A DNA stretch of 64,000 nucleotides from Homalodisca vitripennis. Lineage: Eukaryota > Arthropoda > Insecta > Hemiptera > Cicadellidae. Shown one piece after another: positions 1-11,830 of the stretch. A program made the translations under genes and the position numbers. Within the stretch, counting starts at the first letter, position 1; each line of letters begins with the position of its first letter. Location: NCBI RefSeq assembly GCF_021130785.1, contig NC_060210.1, positions 182,930,001 to 182,994,000 of the forward strand, in the 5' to 3' direction. Below the pieces are notes generated by a model that was not told where the DNA came from, made no database searches, and saw only the letters and a list, made by a program, of their open reading frames with translations.

Positions 1-1621
1 ACACAAAACTCCACTCTATTGAAGCGGCGCCTTTTGTTATTACAGCTTCATTAATGATTCATTAACTATAAATATGCTGTGATTATAAATTACCTATTTA
101 ATTCGATGGTACAATTTAGGTGTCCGGAGATGTTTTGAAGTGTAATGCTTTACAACATATTGTTGTTTAAGTAAGGAGCACCTTATACAAAAAGGAAAAA
201 TTGTGCCATCCAAAGTCTTTTATTATTTACAAGTCTATCGATTAACTTTTCAACGTAAATTAATTTTATGCCAACAATTTGATTTGAAATATTTTGTAAG
301 GAATACATGTTATCAAATATACATAATACAGAAAAACCTCATACATAAAATTAACCGTAATGGAATCTTATTTATAATGAATTTAAATATTGAAAAGCTA
401 TGTAAAATTATCTTTATTTTGTTTGTAACTTACACAAAAGTGTAAGAGAATATGGAATCACTGTCTAAGGTTTTATCGAATATCAGAATACAGGAAAGAA
501 ATGTTTACAGCCTCTAGAGTGATAGGCTTCACTAACGTTCAGACTTATTACTTTATTATTACCTCCGGGACATATTACGTAAAACCGTGCTTTGCCTTTT
601 TTGAAATTTCAATCAGTTAGACATGATGGCGTTTCGTACTAACGCGTACGTTGATAAACTGAAGTGTATATCTACAATAATATACTTATATGTAAAGTAT
701 GAGAATAATAAGTTTACGCGGTATATTCACTAGGAAAGAAAATACTGTAAGCTACATAATAATTTAAAATCTCTTTTCACGTTTTGTGCTCTAAATCATT
801 GTTTCTCAGAAGGCAACGGTGATAATTGAAAAATGACAATATAAAGAAAGATTTTATGTAAACAGGTAGTTTCACTAGTATGTTGTTCTATAGACGAATC
901 GTTCAAACGTTTAGGTAGAATGAAGATTCCCTATATTGTGAACTAATTTCAATATTTACATTATATTTTGTTACTATGTCTTACTAGATGTTATGTAAAG
1001 ACGCCGTTTTTAAACGTTTCAACATATTGAATACATTCTTATATACATAAGTTACATATATGTTTATAAGCAGGTACACATATGTATTTGAAACGAATCC
1101 TTTATGTAACGTAATATACAAGGAAGTAACGATATTAATAAACCTACTCGGCGAAAAGTAAAACACTTCATATTATTTCTAATCCAAAATGGTACTTTTG
1201 AAAAGTTTATACATTTATAAATTTTAAGTATAAAATAATAAATATACATAATTTTATAACGTGTAAATAAAAATGAAAAATGCAAAATACTCACGCAAAG
1301 AAAAATGCAATTTCGTCTTGTGTATGTGAAATTTACGATTGAAAAGAGATTATGTAAATACTTCTGAAGATTCCTTAACCAAACAAAATGAAGCGAAGGA
1401 TCAGAGGCGGAGGTGAATCCTGATTATCTCTGTTTATTTGAGACATCTCTGGAGGTGATTTTCACGGCTTAGAGAAGTTTTAATAAAAATCCCTTGTGAA
1501 TTTGCTTATTAGATTTATACTTCTGAAAACTTGTGTGCGTGGGTGAGAAAATGTAAACAGTAAGGCAAAGGAATCAGCGACATTATAATGCATTACGTGG
1601 AAAAACTTCTTCTGAGCATAC

Positions 1622-1666
<45 letters not shown>

Positions 1667-3750
1667 ATAGAATGTATATATTCGTAAAAAGAATGCATAT
1701 ATTTTATTTATAATCAAGTTTAGATGAATTCAAACTTATGCATAATAATATTTTTATTTCAAATCCGAAGAATATTTTTCGCCATTCATATATATGTCAA
1801 TGTGTTGCTTTTTTGTGCTTAACATACTTTTGTCTAGATAAATAACATAACATAGTTTAGGATAAAATACCTGTTCGATTATCTAATTTTATTACATTTA
1901 AAAAATGCTAACCTGAGGCTGACAATCCAATAATAAGAAATTCAGTCCATAGCTGAAGGAGCATTTTAATGCACTATTGCAATATAAGGATTATAAACTA
2001 GTTACAAAATAATAAAAAAAAAATGTTTGAATTAGATTTACTAATATGTGCTTTTCGTGAACAAATAGAGGATATTTTGAAAATGCAATCTGCAACATAC
2101 AAAGTGAATGGTAATTAATACATCTTCGTTACAGATAATAGAAATTCCTTGGTTAAGAATTAATGGTATGTAACATAAATCGGTATAAAGAATAGTCGTG
2201 GAAATATTATAAATTAATACCCTACATAACATGTCCTTGTAAAATTATCACCTGAACTAAAACAATTGAATGGTACGTAATAAAGCTTTAAGATTATACT
2301 TGGTTATAAATTGATGGAATGGGAGAGAGTGATATAAGAACTCAGCTACATTTCAAGGAAAGTAAATTAAAATTGGTGATTAGCGTTTATCTTGTAAGAA
2401 ATATAGAGAATGTACAACAACTAAAAAGGTAGGTTGTAAACTAAGGTAGGCCAGCAAACAAATAAAACACAACAGAGGCCAGTGTGTTGACTGTCGCACA
2501 GTGTGGGGGTAGCGAGGGGATTTTCTGCACTTAACGCATTACTCTATTGTAGTACCGTCACAAAGCCACTGTAGTTTCTCACTACTTGCTGGTTTAGCCA
2601 GAAGACAAACTTTCCATTTTCCTCATAAGTGAACCCAAAGGCACCGTGATAAATATTTGTACGATACATCCTCTGAGTCTATTCTAGGATTAACCAACTG
2701 GAGGATAAGCGCCTCATTCTGTAATTCATTCAAAAGAGGCATGGTTTCAAAAACCATTCTATAAAAAGTTTCAAAATGCACTTTGGAATATTATATTTTT
2801 ATCTTAAATTTGTTGTGCAATACTGTAAGATCGGCTTTTTTCAAAATTCACTGTTACTAAATTAAAATCTAAACGATTGATTTGCATCTAACGTACAAAA
2901 GTACAGAAAGTAGGATATACCCCATCTGCTTTATTATTGCGAAATTACGAGAATAACCTAAGAAGGGGAGGTTTTACCCTTAGGAGCTGAAACTACCAAT
3001 GAAAAAGCTCCATACGTTCGGTTAGGAATTAGCAACCACCTTTAGCCTCATACTTCTGCAATATTCTTTAACATGTGGCGTAGTAAGCACATAGACAGAA
3101 AAACCAACCTCGCCAAACTGTGGTAATTTTTATGCAATCTCAGCTAAGCCTATTAGGCGACACATGGTGTGGCGTACTCCTGTCTGGTATCTGTATCAGT
3201 GTATAAAAATAAAACCGACTCAGCTTTCTTCAAAGTCATAACCTTATATGATTAGAAGTGTTATGGCGGTTATTCTATTAAATGTACTTAGTGTATATAT
3301 TTCCAAGTCTCATTAGCAAAAAAAAAAAAAAATTTTTTTTAAGTATTTTAAATTATTGTCATTGCGATAGAAATCTCTTCTTATATACTTACAGAATACA
3401 TAGGTAAATTCAGTTTACAATAGTAAATATTGTATTGATCTCTAATTTTTCTTATACTAAACATTTTGATAATTTCATATTGTTGTTACACTATGTAACC
3501 ACCTTGTCTCAATGTTGGGTACAAAAGTCCATTTCCTTTGCCAAAGTGACCTCGAATTGACGTTTGTTTCAATAAAACTTCTGCATAAGCTATTCAGAAA
3601 ATGTTCTAAACAATTCAAGTCACGTATATCCTTGTTACGAAATTCTACAAATGTCGTGTTCCGGGTAAATATCACGGGGAATTAACGTGATCCTGCATCC
3701 GACAAAAATATACCAGGATTATTAAAATGTCTTCAGATCAGGTAGATTCG
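1..3750 (+). repeat. Direct segmental duplication, copy A (partial at left edge)
   Basis: This stretch is collinear with 17,990-21,130 in the same orientation. Matching landmarks are the opening segment (ACTCTATT...AAGCGG, then ATTACAGCTTCATTAATGA), a block at 1,370-1,480 matching 19,545-19,655, a block at 2,455-2,620 matching 20,380-20,560, and a block at 3,595-3,695 matching 20,995-21,090. The first few hundred bases also match 13,760-14,110. Between the landmarks the copies have diverged by many substitutions and indels, so the duplication is old. Copy A probably begins to the left of the window, because in the other two copies related sequence extends about 300 bp further left. No convincing reading frame is shared between copies. 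Confidence 0.75.
1625..1663. repeat. (TA)n microsatellite
   Basis: An uninterrupted run of TA dinucleotides of about 39 bp, inside copy A of the segmental duplication. The equivalent part of the copy at 17,990-21,130 has no such run, so it expanded after duplication. Confidence 0.97.
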
Positions 3751-6700
3751 GTATAAAAAAATAAAATTGACATCTTATTTATTTGCGGTTATCTTTCAGA
3801 AATTATTAAATGCCAGTTATAACTTTCTCAATGATCCAACTAAAACTTTCTACGATTTCTGGTAAATAAATAATAAATATTGGCATGATACGTTTAATTA
3901 GATAGATAGATAATTAATCGATAGAAATTTATCATAATTATTGCCGTACACTAAAAAAACTAACTTTCCCCGGTCTAAATTTTCAATAAAAGTATGAATT
4001 TTGTGAAATAGTTCCTCTAAATATTTGAATATTTGTAATAGAAAAAATTTTAAAAGTCTACAAAATTGGTTAGTGTATGGAATTAAAGTATGTAGGTACA
4101 TTACCATTTATGCTGTTATTTTGAAAGAACCATCTGCGTAATGCTTAAAAATATTACTTTAAAATGGAGTAATTGCATTCCTGGGTGAATTTGAATGGAA
4201 TAAAAATGCACATGTAATCAGTAAATCGATGTTTGATGAATTTTGTATATCATTTCCTAGGTGTATTGAAAGTTTTCAGCAAATTCATATTAGATGTTCG
4301 AGAAATCTGAAATGCACTTTCAGGGATAACACCCAAGATTATCCTTCTATATTCATGTTTAAATATATTGCATGAATTAATTTTGTAACCATCAACTTAA
4401 AGCCCAGTATATTAGGCATTATATTGGAGATCATTATCTGGATCGACGATTTAAACAGTTCAATCGTATAAGTTTGATCAAATTACTAAATTTAAAGTGA
4501 AAAAATAACATATAACTCAACCAATAATTATACTAATATCATACTGTACACATATATCGCAAATAAATTGGAAAATGTATGGGAATCTTCTAAGCTAAAA
4601 CTTGTCAAAATCCTTGTCTAACTGTATAGAATTTTCCGTTGTCACAGCAAATTAGTAAGATTCCATTTTGTTTCGACGTAATAATTCTGGTTAAAAGCAT
4701 TTAGTACGTACAAATCCTCTGAAATAAAATAATGACTTATTACTTAACATAGACAAGCTTAACTTAGTCACTAAAAACCCAAAGGGTCATTCATTATAAT
4801 GTATTCCACGTTAAAAAAAACATCACTTTAATTTTCTCAATATCGCTGGATAATCCATTCTGTAATCAATCCATCCGTCTGTTTGTATACAAAATCTGTA
4901 TATTTACATATTTCGTATGGTAGAAACATAAAGTAACTAAGAAAAAGAAAATTCATATTTAAAAACAAAAATGTTTGAAAATAATTTTAAATTTAAATTA
5001 AGGCCTCAGTATTCTTTTACAAACTTTTGATCTAATCCTTTGATGATGCTTTCTACTATTTTCTCAATACTTAAAGTAATTTTGTTTTCTTAAAATTTTT
5101 CCCAGAATTTCGTTTTGCTTCGTTCAGGTGACATCCTTTTTTGACAAAAACTAATTTTATTGTATTTACTTTTTTGTGAATTTTTTCTTTATAAAATTTA
5201 ATTTTAATTTTTGCTACCTTAAATTTACTTGATCGATGTTTCACTTGACCTTGGTTATGTTTTAATTTACTTAATCGAATTTAAGTGTAGTACTTTGAAT
5301 GTCTTTTATTTCACCTTATAAATGTATTCATACATTTTCGTCCTCTTTTCTTTCTCTAAATTGTGATTACTTTTTCTGAGTTTTACTTTAATTTGTAAAT
5401 TAAAAGTTAATTTCAATAATTTATGCAGCATTACCTAACATTTGCAATATTTAACCTATTATTCTCTCACCGTACTAGGTCACTCTGCCGACCTGTCAAC
5501 TTACTTTGAAATGGTCTTTTCCTTTTTTATACAATTATTACTTAGTGTTACAGTCCTTCCTTTCTTATAGTATTGTACTGTTTGTCAAATTCTTAAACAT
5601 ATACTAATTTGCGATGAAAGGTTTGACTACTATTAAAATTAAATTATAGTTATGATTTACGAAAATGTAAATTTAATTTACTGTCTGTAAATAATAAAAA
5701 CGATTTATTATTTTATGCGTTTAACCAAATGAAATGGTTTGACAGAAACGAGGCACTACTTTTGACGCTTTTATGACCAGATTATTGGTATTTTTGTGGA
5801 TGAGGCCAAATATATCTCCAATCTCTGCTTCATGAATCGGCTGTATATATATCGATACAAGTATCAAGAAATTTTTATATATTTTTTAATTAATAATATA
5901 AATTCTTACGTACATTTTATGTGATGCAGAGTTTACTACTTAATGCTTAAAATGCATCAGAAACTTAATTATAAGTGAGATCCTATGAGTGTAAAGGGCA
6001 GATCACCATATTCGTAAACATGGACACAATCTTTGAGCACATACGTGTAAAGACAATAGGATAGAGTAATGGAACAGAGAGTGACACAGTTTATTTGATG
6101 GTGATGTAACCTGAATATCTCGAGGCTCATTCGATTGTAATTAATTATGAAAATCATCAGGTTCAAACGGCCATTTCATACATATAAGTAAGACGTGCAT
6201 ACCTTAAGATTACAGCTATATCAAAATTATTTGTGCACACATATAAATAACATGGTTTCTAAAGTACAATATCATAGCATTTACTCGAGTAATATCTATG
6301 ATTAAGCAAAGTAAGTTAAAGTATTATATAAATTAGTGGGGTGCACTATAGTCACTGCAAGACTATGGCCATTTACTAAAGATCAGCTGTGATTTCATAT
6401 AAAAGCTCATAAAATATAAAACGAGTTATTGTTTGAATTTAAGCAAATTGAAATTTTTTATTTGGTATTAAAACGAAATTGTAGAACGGAAAACTGTCCT
6501 GTACTACTCTTCACCCTTGAAATTGTATGATACATAATTAAACCCATATACTTTTAAAAACTATAAATGTTGTACTAACCATTAGATTAACATATCATTA
6601 CTCTATTGATTTCCTTAAGTTTAAGAATTGCAGATACTAGAAATGTTGCTCTAGCAAAATTATTTTTCTAGCAATGAATTTTTTAATAATATTATTCATC

Positions 6701-6834
6701 TTTAATAAGTAGGTCAAGTAAACGTGATTAAATATCGTACATGTTTCATAATATTTACCATGGAAGCAAAATTTAATTTATTTTGTCTATTAGAAATACT
6801 AGTTAGTAAAATTAAATCCGTGCAAAATACAAAC
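3751..6834. other. No recognisable gene or element
   Basis: Very AT-rich sequence with a T-rich, pyrimidine-biased stretch around 5,000-5,440. The reading frames present are under 70 codons, contain no recognisable motif and have no supporting features. By position it should be the continuation of the tandem unit, but I cannot see convincing homology to 21,130-27,100 here. Confidence 0.6.
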
Positions 6835-6990
6835 GAGAATGTTACATGAAATCCAATCAGTGTGGTATTGGTGCGATTGTAATGCTGAACCTCAATCTAC
6901 CCAGACTCGTACGGCGAGGTTCATATTTGCTGACAGTTGCGCATATTACAAATATGTGGCACAGGTAGAGCGACCTCTAACAATAAGCCA
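6835..6990 (+). repeat. Short duplicated block, partner at 27,145-27,300
   Basis: About 150 bp are well conserved with 27,145-27,300 in the same orientation. The core reads CATGAAATCCAATCA, then GCGATTGTAATGCTGAACC, then CTACCCAGACTCGT. Identity in the core is near 90 percent, much higher than in the surroundings. A one-base indel separates the two copies, so a single reading frame is not kept across the whole block, although about 25 codons after the indel read in the same frame in both. It fits the fourth landmark of the tandem unit, but an independent dispersed repeat is also possible. Confidence 0.75.
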
Positions 6991-7107
6991 TTCGCTTCTC
7001 TCCGAGTAATAGTTTGTATAAAAAAGGTTAAAACCTCTTTGGGGGATACATATATATTTTTAATTCACCTATTTAAATAATTTATATTATAATATTAACA
7101 GTAAGTC

Positions 7108-7566
7108 ATAATTGAATTTTGACTTTAGCTCCAGTTCACCTTCCATTTATTGCAGCGTCTGGTATCTCAGGCTTGACTCCTGGAATATGGAGGGCTGTTA
7201 GTCTGAAGACATCCAAAGGAAATCGACGACAAAGTACAAAACGAAATATTTACTTCATTTTACATTAGAAACCTATAAATAGGTGAAGTGTTAGTCCCAT
7301 TGTCTCATTAGGTACACAGTTGAGTGCACTACGATTTTTTAGACACGATCTCTAAGCATGATGGAACAACCGAGCTTTCTACACATAACGAAGCTATGGT
7401 AAGAAGGGTTGATTAAATTGAATTTTGAGTTAAGCTTTAGTTTGAGCTTCCTCGTCGCCGACTTTCTTTGGATGTCTTCAGACGAACATGACTCCAGATT
7501 CCAAGAGTCAAGTCTGAAACAGTGTCAGATAACAGACGCTGCAATAAACGGAAGGTGAACTGGAGC
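7108..7566. repeat. Fold-back repeat with ~105 bp arms
   Basis: The segment 7,128-7,230 (from GCTCCAGTTCACCTTCC) reappears as its reverse complement at 7,454-7,566 (ending GGAAGGTGAACTGGAGC). Both arms carry the string AGACATCCAAAG/CTTTGGATGTCT and a shared GCAGCGTCTG/CAGACGCTGC motif. Homology extends weakly outward on the left to about 7,108. This is the form of a non-autonomous inverted-repeat element. A short relic of one arm (ACCAGACGCTGCGATAA) lies at 39,046-39,105, so the family is dispersed. No coding capacity is visible. Confidence 0.8.
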
Positions 7567-7621
7567 TAAACTCACAATTAAATTGAATCAACCCTTCCTA
7601 CCATAGCTACGTTATGTGTAG
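7379..7621. mobile_element. MITE-like element with ~50 bp terminal inverted repeats
   Basis: CTACACATAACG at 7,379 is mirrored by CGTTATGTGTAG ending at 7,621. The inverted match runs inward for about 50 bp (7,379-7,429 against 7,571-7,621), including AAGGGTTGATT and its complement. The roughly 240 bp enclosed overlaps the right arm of the fold-back repeat, so two inverted structures are nested or interleaved here. I see no unambiguous target-site duplication. The terminal string CGTTATGTGTAG also appears at about 26,824. Confidence 0.65.
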
Positions 7622-8685
7622 TAAGTTATAGGTAATATTTATTAAAAACTAATGAATTATTTTTGATAATTTTAACAAGTTAAAAATAGTTTGCTTAGTT
7701 ATAAACCTGTAAAATAGTATAAATGTTTGTTTAAGGAATTAATAGACTATTATACGAGTAAATATTAACATTATTTCAAATATTAGTAGGTTATGTAATC
7801 GCAGCATGTGTGTTTGTCAATGTAAACAGAGGTTTCTCGAGCAAAGGCAACACAACGCCTCCACATCGTGTCCGTGTAATTGTTCTGTGCCTTGGAGCAT
7901 CGGAACGAAGCTCGGAACACTGTTAAGGTATTGTATTTTATCGAGCTTTCTGACACAAAAAAACGTATTTCCTATTGATGTTAATTTATTCCGTACGTTT
8001 TTATATGTTGTAAGATGTCAATTAATTCATCTTCAAGAGCTGTACTTCAAAAATGAATGTATAATGGTACAATAAAATCCTTTTTACTGCGTCCTTGTAT
8101 TTTTGAATGATTATGGAGTTGCCACAGAGTACAAATATACTTCTTTCGAGTGCTTCTAATGACTATTTAATGGCCAATTAACTGGTTATTTACCATACTT
8201 AATTTATTACAGTACAAAGTGACCTAATATCAAAATGTATGAGTTAAAGGTTCCAGTTTTCTTAAAAGAATCAAATTAAAGTTAATGTGTACTTTCTTTG
8301 AGATATAAAGTTAGCTTAAAAAATATCGTTTTTGCTAAAAGAAATCGAGGTAGTGGTAGGAGTTAAGGAAGAAGCAAGAGAGTGTACTTTTTAATTGCTA
8401 TCAAACACTTGTCTTGTTTGATAACCCCTAGAGGTTTATTACTTGAAGTTTAATAAAAAATTACGGTACTGAGAGCTTTTTTAATAAAGTGTTTTTTAAT
8501 TCAGCTCGTTAAAACTGTCGCATTTAAAATATGGTTTATTAAGTGACTATCTGTGCAATTTAATTTGTAAAGGTCCAATTTGTGTTTTATAACTGAGAGA
8601 ACGGGTTTTGTGTTCATTCGAAGCAGGTAAATTTGTGCATAACTGTTTAAATGATTCATTTTCTATATTACATAAAAGCATCATA
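7622..8685. other. Mostly unassigned; one candidate exon at 7,805-7,927
   Basis: AT-rich sequence apart from a GC-richer patch at 7,805-7,927. That patch is open in one frame for 41 codons, is preceded by an AG (GTAATCGCAG) and is followed by AAG|GTATTG, so it has the form of an internal exon. The peptide is rich in cysteine (MCVCQCK near the start, SCPCNCSVPW later). I do not recognise it, there is no neighbouring exon to join it to, and splice-like dinucleotides occur by chance. Treat it as a candidate only. Confidence 0.25.
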
Positions 8686-9235
8686 TACAGTGTGTCCGAG
8701 AACTCTCTACCAAACTTTGCAGGTATTTACGGAATAAAGCCAAAATTATGTAAGTAGAAAAACCTTTAGAGATATAGAAAAACATCTAAAGTATAAAGTT
8801 TGTTTATACTTAGTAATATATGTGAAACATTTATCGCTTTGGATCTGTTTTGGAAACTAGTTGAATTAAAATCTTTAATCAAATGTGAATCGCCACCATT
8901 TGGAAGCTTTTCATTAGTTAAGACTGGCACATTAACAAATACTCTCTATGTTCCAAGTCTGGTCTGTTTTTATTAGGACTAAAGTTGTTATCGTGTCCAC
9001 AATTATTCCCGCAATATTTAAAACCTAACTGTTATCAACCACATTGGAACTGGTATTGTAAATCACTTGATAATTTTATAACCCTTTTGGTTCTGAGTTA
9101 TTACACATATTAAATTATATATAGCCATCACTTTTCCTTCCAAAATGAAGCTTTTGATTGGCTGATAAATGAACTCATATACCAACATAATACACAGTAT
9201 GTCAGCGAACTCCAACTCCTTAGCAGGTAATTCTG
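8686..9235. other. Possible relic element flanked by degenerate direct motifs
   Basis: ACAGTGTGTCCGAGAACTC at 8,690 resembles the ends of many Tc1/mariner-type elements. A degenerate direct copy (CAGTATGTCAGCGAACTCC) lies near 9,196, followed in both places by a similar GCAGGTA context. The orientation is direct rather than inverted, so these may be two fragments rather than the two ends of one element. No transposase remains between them. Confidence 0.3.
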
Positions 9236-11520
9236 GCCCAAAGACAAACCAAAATATCATAAATCTCAAATACGGAATACTTACTAAAATATTTTATTTT
9301 ATTAAATTAACAGTTTATGTATAATTAATCTAAAATATAATCACTATATTTACAACATGTAATCAAAATCCAATAATGTGATTCGTATAAAATATCTCAT
9401 ACATTGTTTATTAGCTAGTCTACTCGTATATAATAAAATTGAATCGATAACCTCAGAAAACTAATTTATTTTTTAAATATTTGTGGAGATATGAAGGTTT
9501 TATAATGAGAATAATTGATACAGTTGTTAGTAAATCTTTTAATTCCGAATAATAATGATACTGTTAATGAAACTTAATCAAAATATAACTAATACCAAAC
9601 AGCTGAAGTTTGCCAAAGGGACTGAGTTATTTTGCTTAAATTTAATGTAAAATTAAGTGTACAGCGTGTAATGCAGATATCAAAGACAAAGTCACTATAA
9701 AACTTTTAATGCGGTTTACCGGTGAATTATAGTTTAAGTAATTTATAGTGTTGGATATAATATTGAAGCAATGTAATAAAACCCACTATAACGAACTAGC
9801 CGTGAACTTTTGCACATAAGGTAAGAAACGGGACAGGCATTGGGTTTTGGGAGCACGTTTGTGTAATCAAGAAGGAATTTTCCTCAAGTGTTATTTCGAT
9901 GAGAGCTATGCAGTAGGTCGATTATGTATAACTACTTATTATATATGTTATGCCTAAAAGTCATAATGTTATTTCATTTTGTGGTGACTTAAAAAAAACA
10001 CGCATGGAAGGAGAGGCAGGGACTTAATATGATTATCCTCCCTTTTGCGATAAATAAAATGATATGCAAGTATATTCAAATTTATTTCATATATATTTTA
10101 TGTGTTTTTAAACAGAGTTTATCAAGATATTGCAAGTATGATAAGTAACTCAAATGAATAAACCTGAAAATTAGTGTCTGTATATTTAAATGGACGAAAT
10201 AGCTTAAATAATATTAAATAATAAAAATAAGATTTAGCAACAGTTTTTCCCTTCATACAAGACTAACACAAATCAATTTGGTGGACAAAGTTCGAAAGAA
10301 AATTTAGGTTTTGGAATAAAAAATTTAAACTTAATAGAACAGTTTAAAATATGTCAAATTAAAAAAGACATTGTTTTAATACAGAGTTTAAAATTGAATA
10401 CACTCGAACCGTTATTGCAGTGTATTTAGTAATTATATTATATGGAATGTCAATAAAAATATAAGTGAACTCTTAAATATGGTGACTAAACATAGTGTTA
10501 ATGTGTTGTTAAATCCACGCTTACAGTTACTCCGTTCTACTTTGGCCAATCAACAGTCGAAGATAAGTGAATCCTTTCTTACGTCCTACAGTAGCTGCAC
10601 CTGCCACCATTGTTCTTGTCCTGACAGCAACATCTCTCTCTCTCCTTTCTTCGAAAACGTTATATCCTTTCACATTTTCGAACCACTTAAATGTGTAGGA
10701 TCACAAATGAGTTGTATAAAGAAACACAGAAAATTATTTGACTCGTGATTATTAGAACAGTCAAATTTTTTCCGATTGAATTGCAAGTGTGTTTTGTTTG
10801 AATAAATTCCGTCTGAAGCCAACTTGGTAAGGATCCAATATTTTTGCAAATGTTTAGTATTATTAAAAATACCTCTAAGCTATAGATGGTCCTGTAAATT
10901 ATAATTTCCAGAAATGTTTTGTTTTGGCATACCACTTTGCAATTCTGAAATGATTCTGGAAAAAATTGAATTTTGTTCCGTTTCTCATATTTATGGCAAA
11001 CAAATTATACAAGAGTTTCAATTTTTTCAAAGTATACTTTTTTGGAAATAAAAAAAATTGAAACAAACATAAGCTTATTTAGCTTGTTTATAAAAATATA
11101 AAGAGTTGCGTTGTTTAGAATGATATGAAAGTAAATACGCAACAAGTATAAGATATTACTCTGTAATAGTCAGGTTATTATTATTGCTATAAGCCTGATC
11201 TTTAAGGCTAGAATGATGAAGGTTTAATTACGTCATTTCCTCACATCCGAATTTTGATTTCAAAATCCTGCATGTTGTGCTTTTAGCACTAGTTGTTGCT
11301 GCATTACAGTCCGCAAGATATTTTGACATATTGGAACTCTTAGTCATGTCACATTGTAATGATAGTCTTAACTGTTACAACACAAAACATAAAAGCAATT
11401 CAAGAATATTAAATAGATTTTAGTCATTCTTCACTTTAACGCTTTTTTTACGGCTTATAGAGTTCATAATATTTGTTCATTTGTAAATATTCGCTAGTAT
11501 AACATGAGAAGCCAGTAAGG
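9236..11520. other. No recognisable gene or element
   Basis: AT-rich intergenic-type sequence. An 89-codon frame at 10,479-10,748 has low-complexity serine and cysteine content, no motif and no flanking splice-like structure, so I do not call it a gene. Confidence 0.6.
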
Positions 11521-11830
11521 AATTGTTTTGGTACAGTCTGAGCAATCTAGCACGACCCGCAGATGGGCATGAGCACGAGCCACACCTTCCTCTCCAGTGC
11601 ACACGAAAGTCCCCAAATCATTCCATCCTATACGTGGTGGTATTACTGTCAGTGTACTGTCTTGTAGCTATGTATTGTAAGTGGCACGTGGACTTCGGAG
11701 TAGCCAGTACTCGGTTGACTCGTGAGGGGACCTGGCTCTTTGCAGTAGGTGGTGGGGGGGACGTGACCCCCTCCCCGCAACATGATTCATAGTAACTGAC
11801 GCAGACTGAAGGGATTGTATTACACCAGAC
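11521..11830. other. Isolated GC-rich patch
   Basis: About 300 bp rise well above the local base composition, with CpG-containing words (CACGACCCGCAGATGGG) and a G-run followed by GACGTGACCCCCTCCCC. An 89-codon plus-strand frame (11,523-11,792) spans it, but long frames are expected in GC-rich DNA and the peptide shows no known motif. It could be a promoter-proximal island, an exon or a fragment of an unrelated repeat; nothing in the sequence decides between these. Confidence 0.45.

Noticed and set aside
10479..10748. 89-codon ORF with serine/cysteine runs
   Set aside because: Low-complexity composition, no recognisable motif and no supporting signals.
11523..11792. 89-codon ORF in the GC-rich patch
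   Set aside because: Long frames are expected by chance in GC-rich DNA. There is no motif, no duplicated copy and no adjacent splice structure.
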